17,838 nt of DNA, from assembly GCA_934668605.1 (NCBI GenBank), contig CAKUNY010000019.1, positions 1-17,838 on the forward strand, written 5' to 3'. Numbering within the stretch: position 1 is the first letter of the stretch; every line of letters starts with the position of its first letter. A program made the translations under genes and the position numbers. Below, in pieces: positions 17,084 to 17,838 of this stretch. Origin of the DNA: an uncultured Oscillospiraceae bacterium. Its GTDB lineage: Bacteria > Bacillota > Clostridia > Oscillospirales > Oscillospiraceae. Under the pieces are notes generated by a model that was not told the origin of the DNA, made no database searches, and was given only the letters and a program-made list of their open reading frames with translations.

Positions 17084-17589
17084 AAAAGCTCAGAAGGCTC
17101 ACGCTGGCGGCGCTTCTGACGGCGGCGGGGCTGGTGGTCTTCGTGATCGAAGCGCAGCTGCCGCCCCTGACGGCGATCCCGGGCATCAAGCCGGGCTTAA
17201 GCAATGTGTTTACGATGCTGACGCTTTTCTGGGTTGGCTCTTCGTGGGCGCTCGGGACGATGCTCGTCCGGGTGAGCCTCGGGTGTCTTCTTACCGGGCA
17301 GACGATGGCATTTTTCTACAGCCTATCCGGAGGCCTTCTGGCGTTTGCCATCATGTGGGCGCTCAAAAAGCCGCTGGGGGAAGGAAAGCTCTGGGTGCTC
17401 AGCGCGTTCGGCGCGATGGGTCACAACCTCGGGCAGATGGCGGCGGCGCTGTTCATCACCCGCACGGCGGCACTTTTGTATTATCTTCCGGTCCTGATGG
17501 TTTCCGCCATCGTGACCGGGATATTTACCGGTCTGTGCGCGCAGCTGGTTTCCAAACGCGCGCGGCAGGCAGGGTTTCTCAGCAAGTAA
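17080..17589 (+). CDS. Gx transporter family / heptaprenyl diphosphate synthase component I-like membrane protein
   Basis: 169 residues with about five membrane segments. The motif IPGIKPGLSNVFTMLTLF (about 38-55) is the hallmark of the Hpre_diP_synt_I family. Despite the historical name it has no prenyl synthase catalytic DDxxD motif and looks like a small ECF-S-type carrier. Substrate is unknown; location in apbE-rnf operons makes a flavin or related precursor a reasonable guess, but only a guess. Its ATG overlaps the NusG-II stop. About 40 bases separate it from rnfC, including a small hairpin. Confidence 0.85.
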   Translation: MKKLRRLTLAALLTAAGLVVFVIEAQLPPLTAIPGIKPGLSNVFTMLTLFWVGSSWALGTMLVRVSLGCLLTGQTMAFFYSLSGGLLAFAIMWALKKPLGEGKLWVLSAFGAMGHNLGQMAAALFITRTAALLYYLPVLMVSAIVTGIFTGLCAQLVSKRARQAGFLSK

Positions 17590-17594
17590 CAGGT

Positions 17595-17612
17595 ATGTTC
17601 CAAAATGAACAT
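17595..17612 (+). other. Small hairpin before the rnfC ribosome site
   Basis: ATGTTC (17595-17600) pairs with GAACAT (17607-17612) around CAAAAT, four bases before GGGAGG. It is the only sizeable non-coding gap in the operon and may tune rnfC translation or mRNA processing. Confidence 0.35.
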
Positions 17613-17629
17613 TTGAGGGAGGAATTTGA

Positions 17630-17838
17630 TTGAAGCGGTACTTACATGGAATCCATGTAGCGGGGCACAAATCGACGGCGCAGATGAGCGCGGTCAAGCT
17701 GCCGCTGCCGGATTCGGTGGTCATTCCGATGGCCATGCACATTGGCGCGCCGGCCAAACCGGTGGTCAAGGTCGGAGACTATGTCAAAACCGGCCAGCTG
17801 ATCGGCGAACCCGGCGGCTTTGTCTCCGCACCGATCTA
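17630..17838 (+). CDS. rnfC: RnfC, electron transport complex subunit, N-terminal part (cut by window end)
   Basis: The frame starts at TTG (17630-17632), seven bases after GGGAGG (17617-17622), and stays open to the window end (69 codons). The product reads KRYLHGIHVAGHKSTA, then VKLPLPDSVVIPMAMHIGAP and VKVGDYVKTGQLIGEPGGFVSAPI, the typical RnfC N-terminal RnfC_N/barrel-sandwich region. RnfC is the peripheral subunit that carries NADH-binding and two 4Fe-4S sites in the ferredoxin:NAD+ oxidoreductase, which couples electron transfer to ion pumping across the membrane. The iron-sulfur motifs would lie beyond the window. The TTG start is unusual next to ATG neighbours and may set a lower translation rate. 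rnfDGEAB are expected downstream. Confidence 0.92.
   Translation, partial: MKRYLHGIHVAGHKSTAQMSAVKLPLPDSVVIPMAMHIGAPAKPVVKVGDYVKTGQLIGEPGGFVSAPI

Overview
The window looks like chromosome of a GC-rich anaerobic member of the Clostridia, probably Oscillospirales-like. The reasons are strong AGGAGG-type ribosome sites, compact operons with ATGA overlaps, an apbE/NusG-II/Gx/rnfC gene order, a SecA with a C-terminal zinc tail, and a TetM-like GTPase of the type carrying a C-terminal NYN domain. No ribosomal RNA, CRISPR array or intact insertion sequence is visible.

Left edge (1-509). This appears to be the end of an integrated mobile element. A leftward reading frame runs off the window at 1-152. 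It is followed by a 300-base non-coding end rich in short repeats, including three GGTTAA boxes exactly 10 bases apart. Then comes a displaced 3' tRNA end (447-470, probably tRNA-Trp) with its own terminator (472-509). The element lies to the left and the chromosome resumes to the right. 510-934 holds no convincing gene.

Leftward block (935-9195). First is an 861-residue fusion of a Tet(M)/EF-G-like ribosomal GTPase to a YacP/Rae1-type NYN nuclease domain. Next come an AspB4-type aspartate aminotransferase, a DAACS-type acidic amino acid symporter, and a three-gene operon (HAD phosphatase, TSUP permease, aspartate/glutamate racemase). Most of these transcription units have a clear hairpin terminator. 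The aminotransferase, symporter and racemase together suggest local handling of D/L-aspartate or glutamate. Two copies of a roughly 70-base three-hairpin repeat flank the aminotransferase and differ by a compensated base pair.

Rightward block (9337-end). secA is divergent from the HAD operon and has an extended -10 promoter. It is followed by pgeF, a family-5 solute-binding lipoprotein and an HD-domain protein, ending at a strong terminator. A 467-base leader (15235-15701) has an AT-rich island with a possible 29-codon ORF and a terminator-like hairpin. After it begins an Rnf operon: apbE, a NusG-II protein, a Gx-family membrane protein and rnfC. rnfC starts at TTG and is cut by the window edge.

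The most interesting items are the GTPase-nuclease fusion, the element end at the tRNA, and the structured repeats. Family assignments are from recognised motifs and memory of the families, not from any search.
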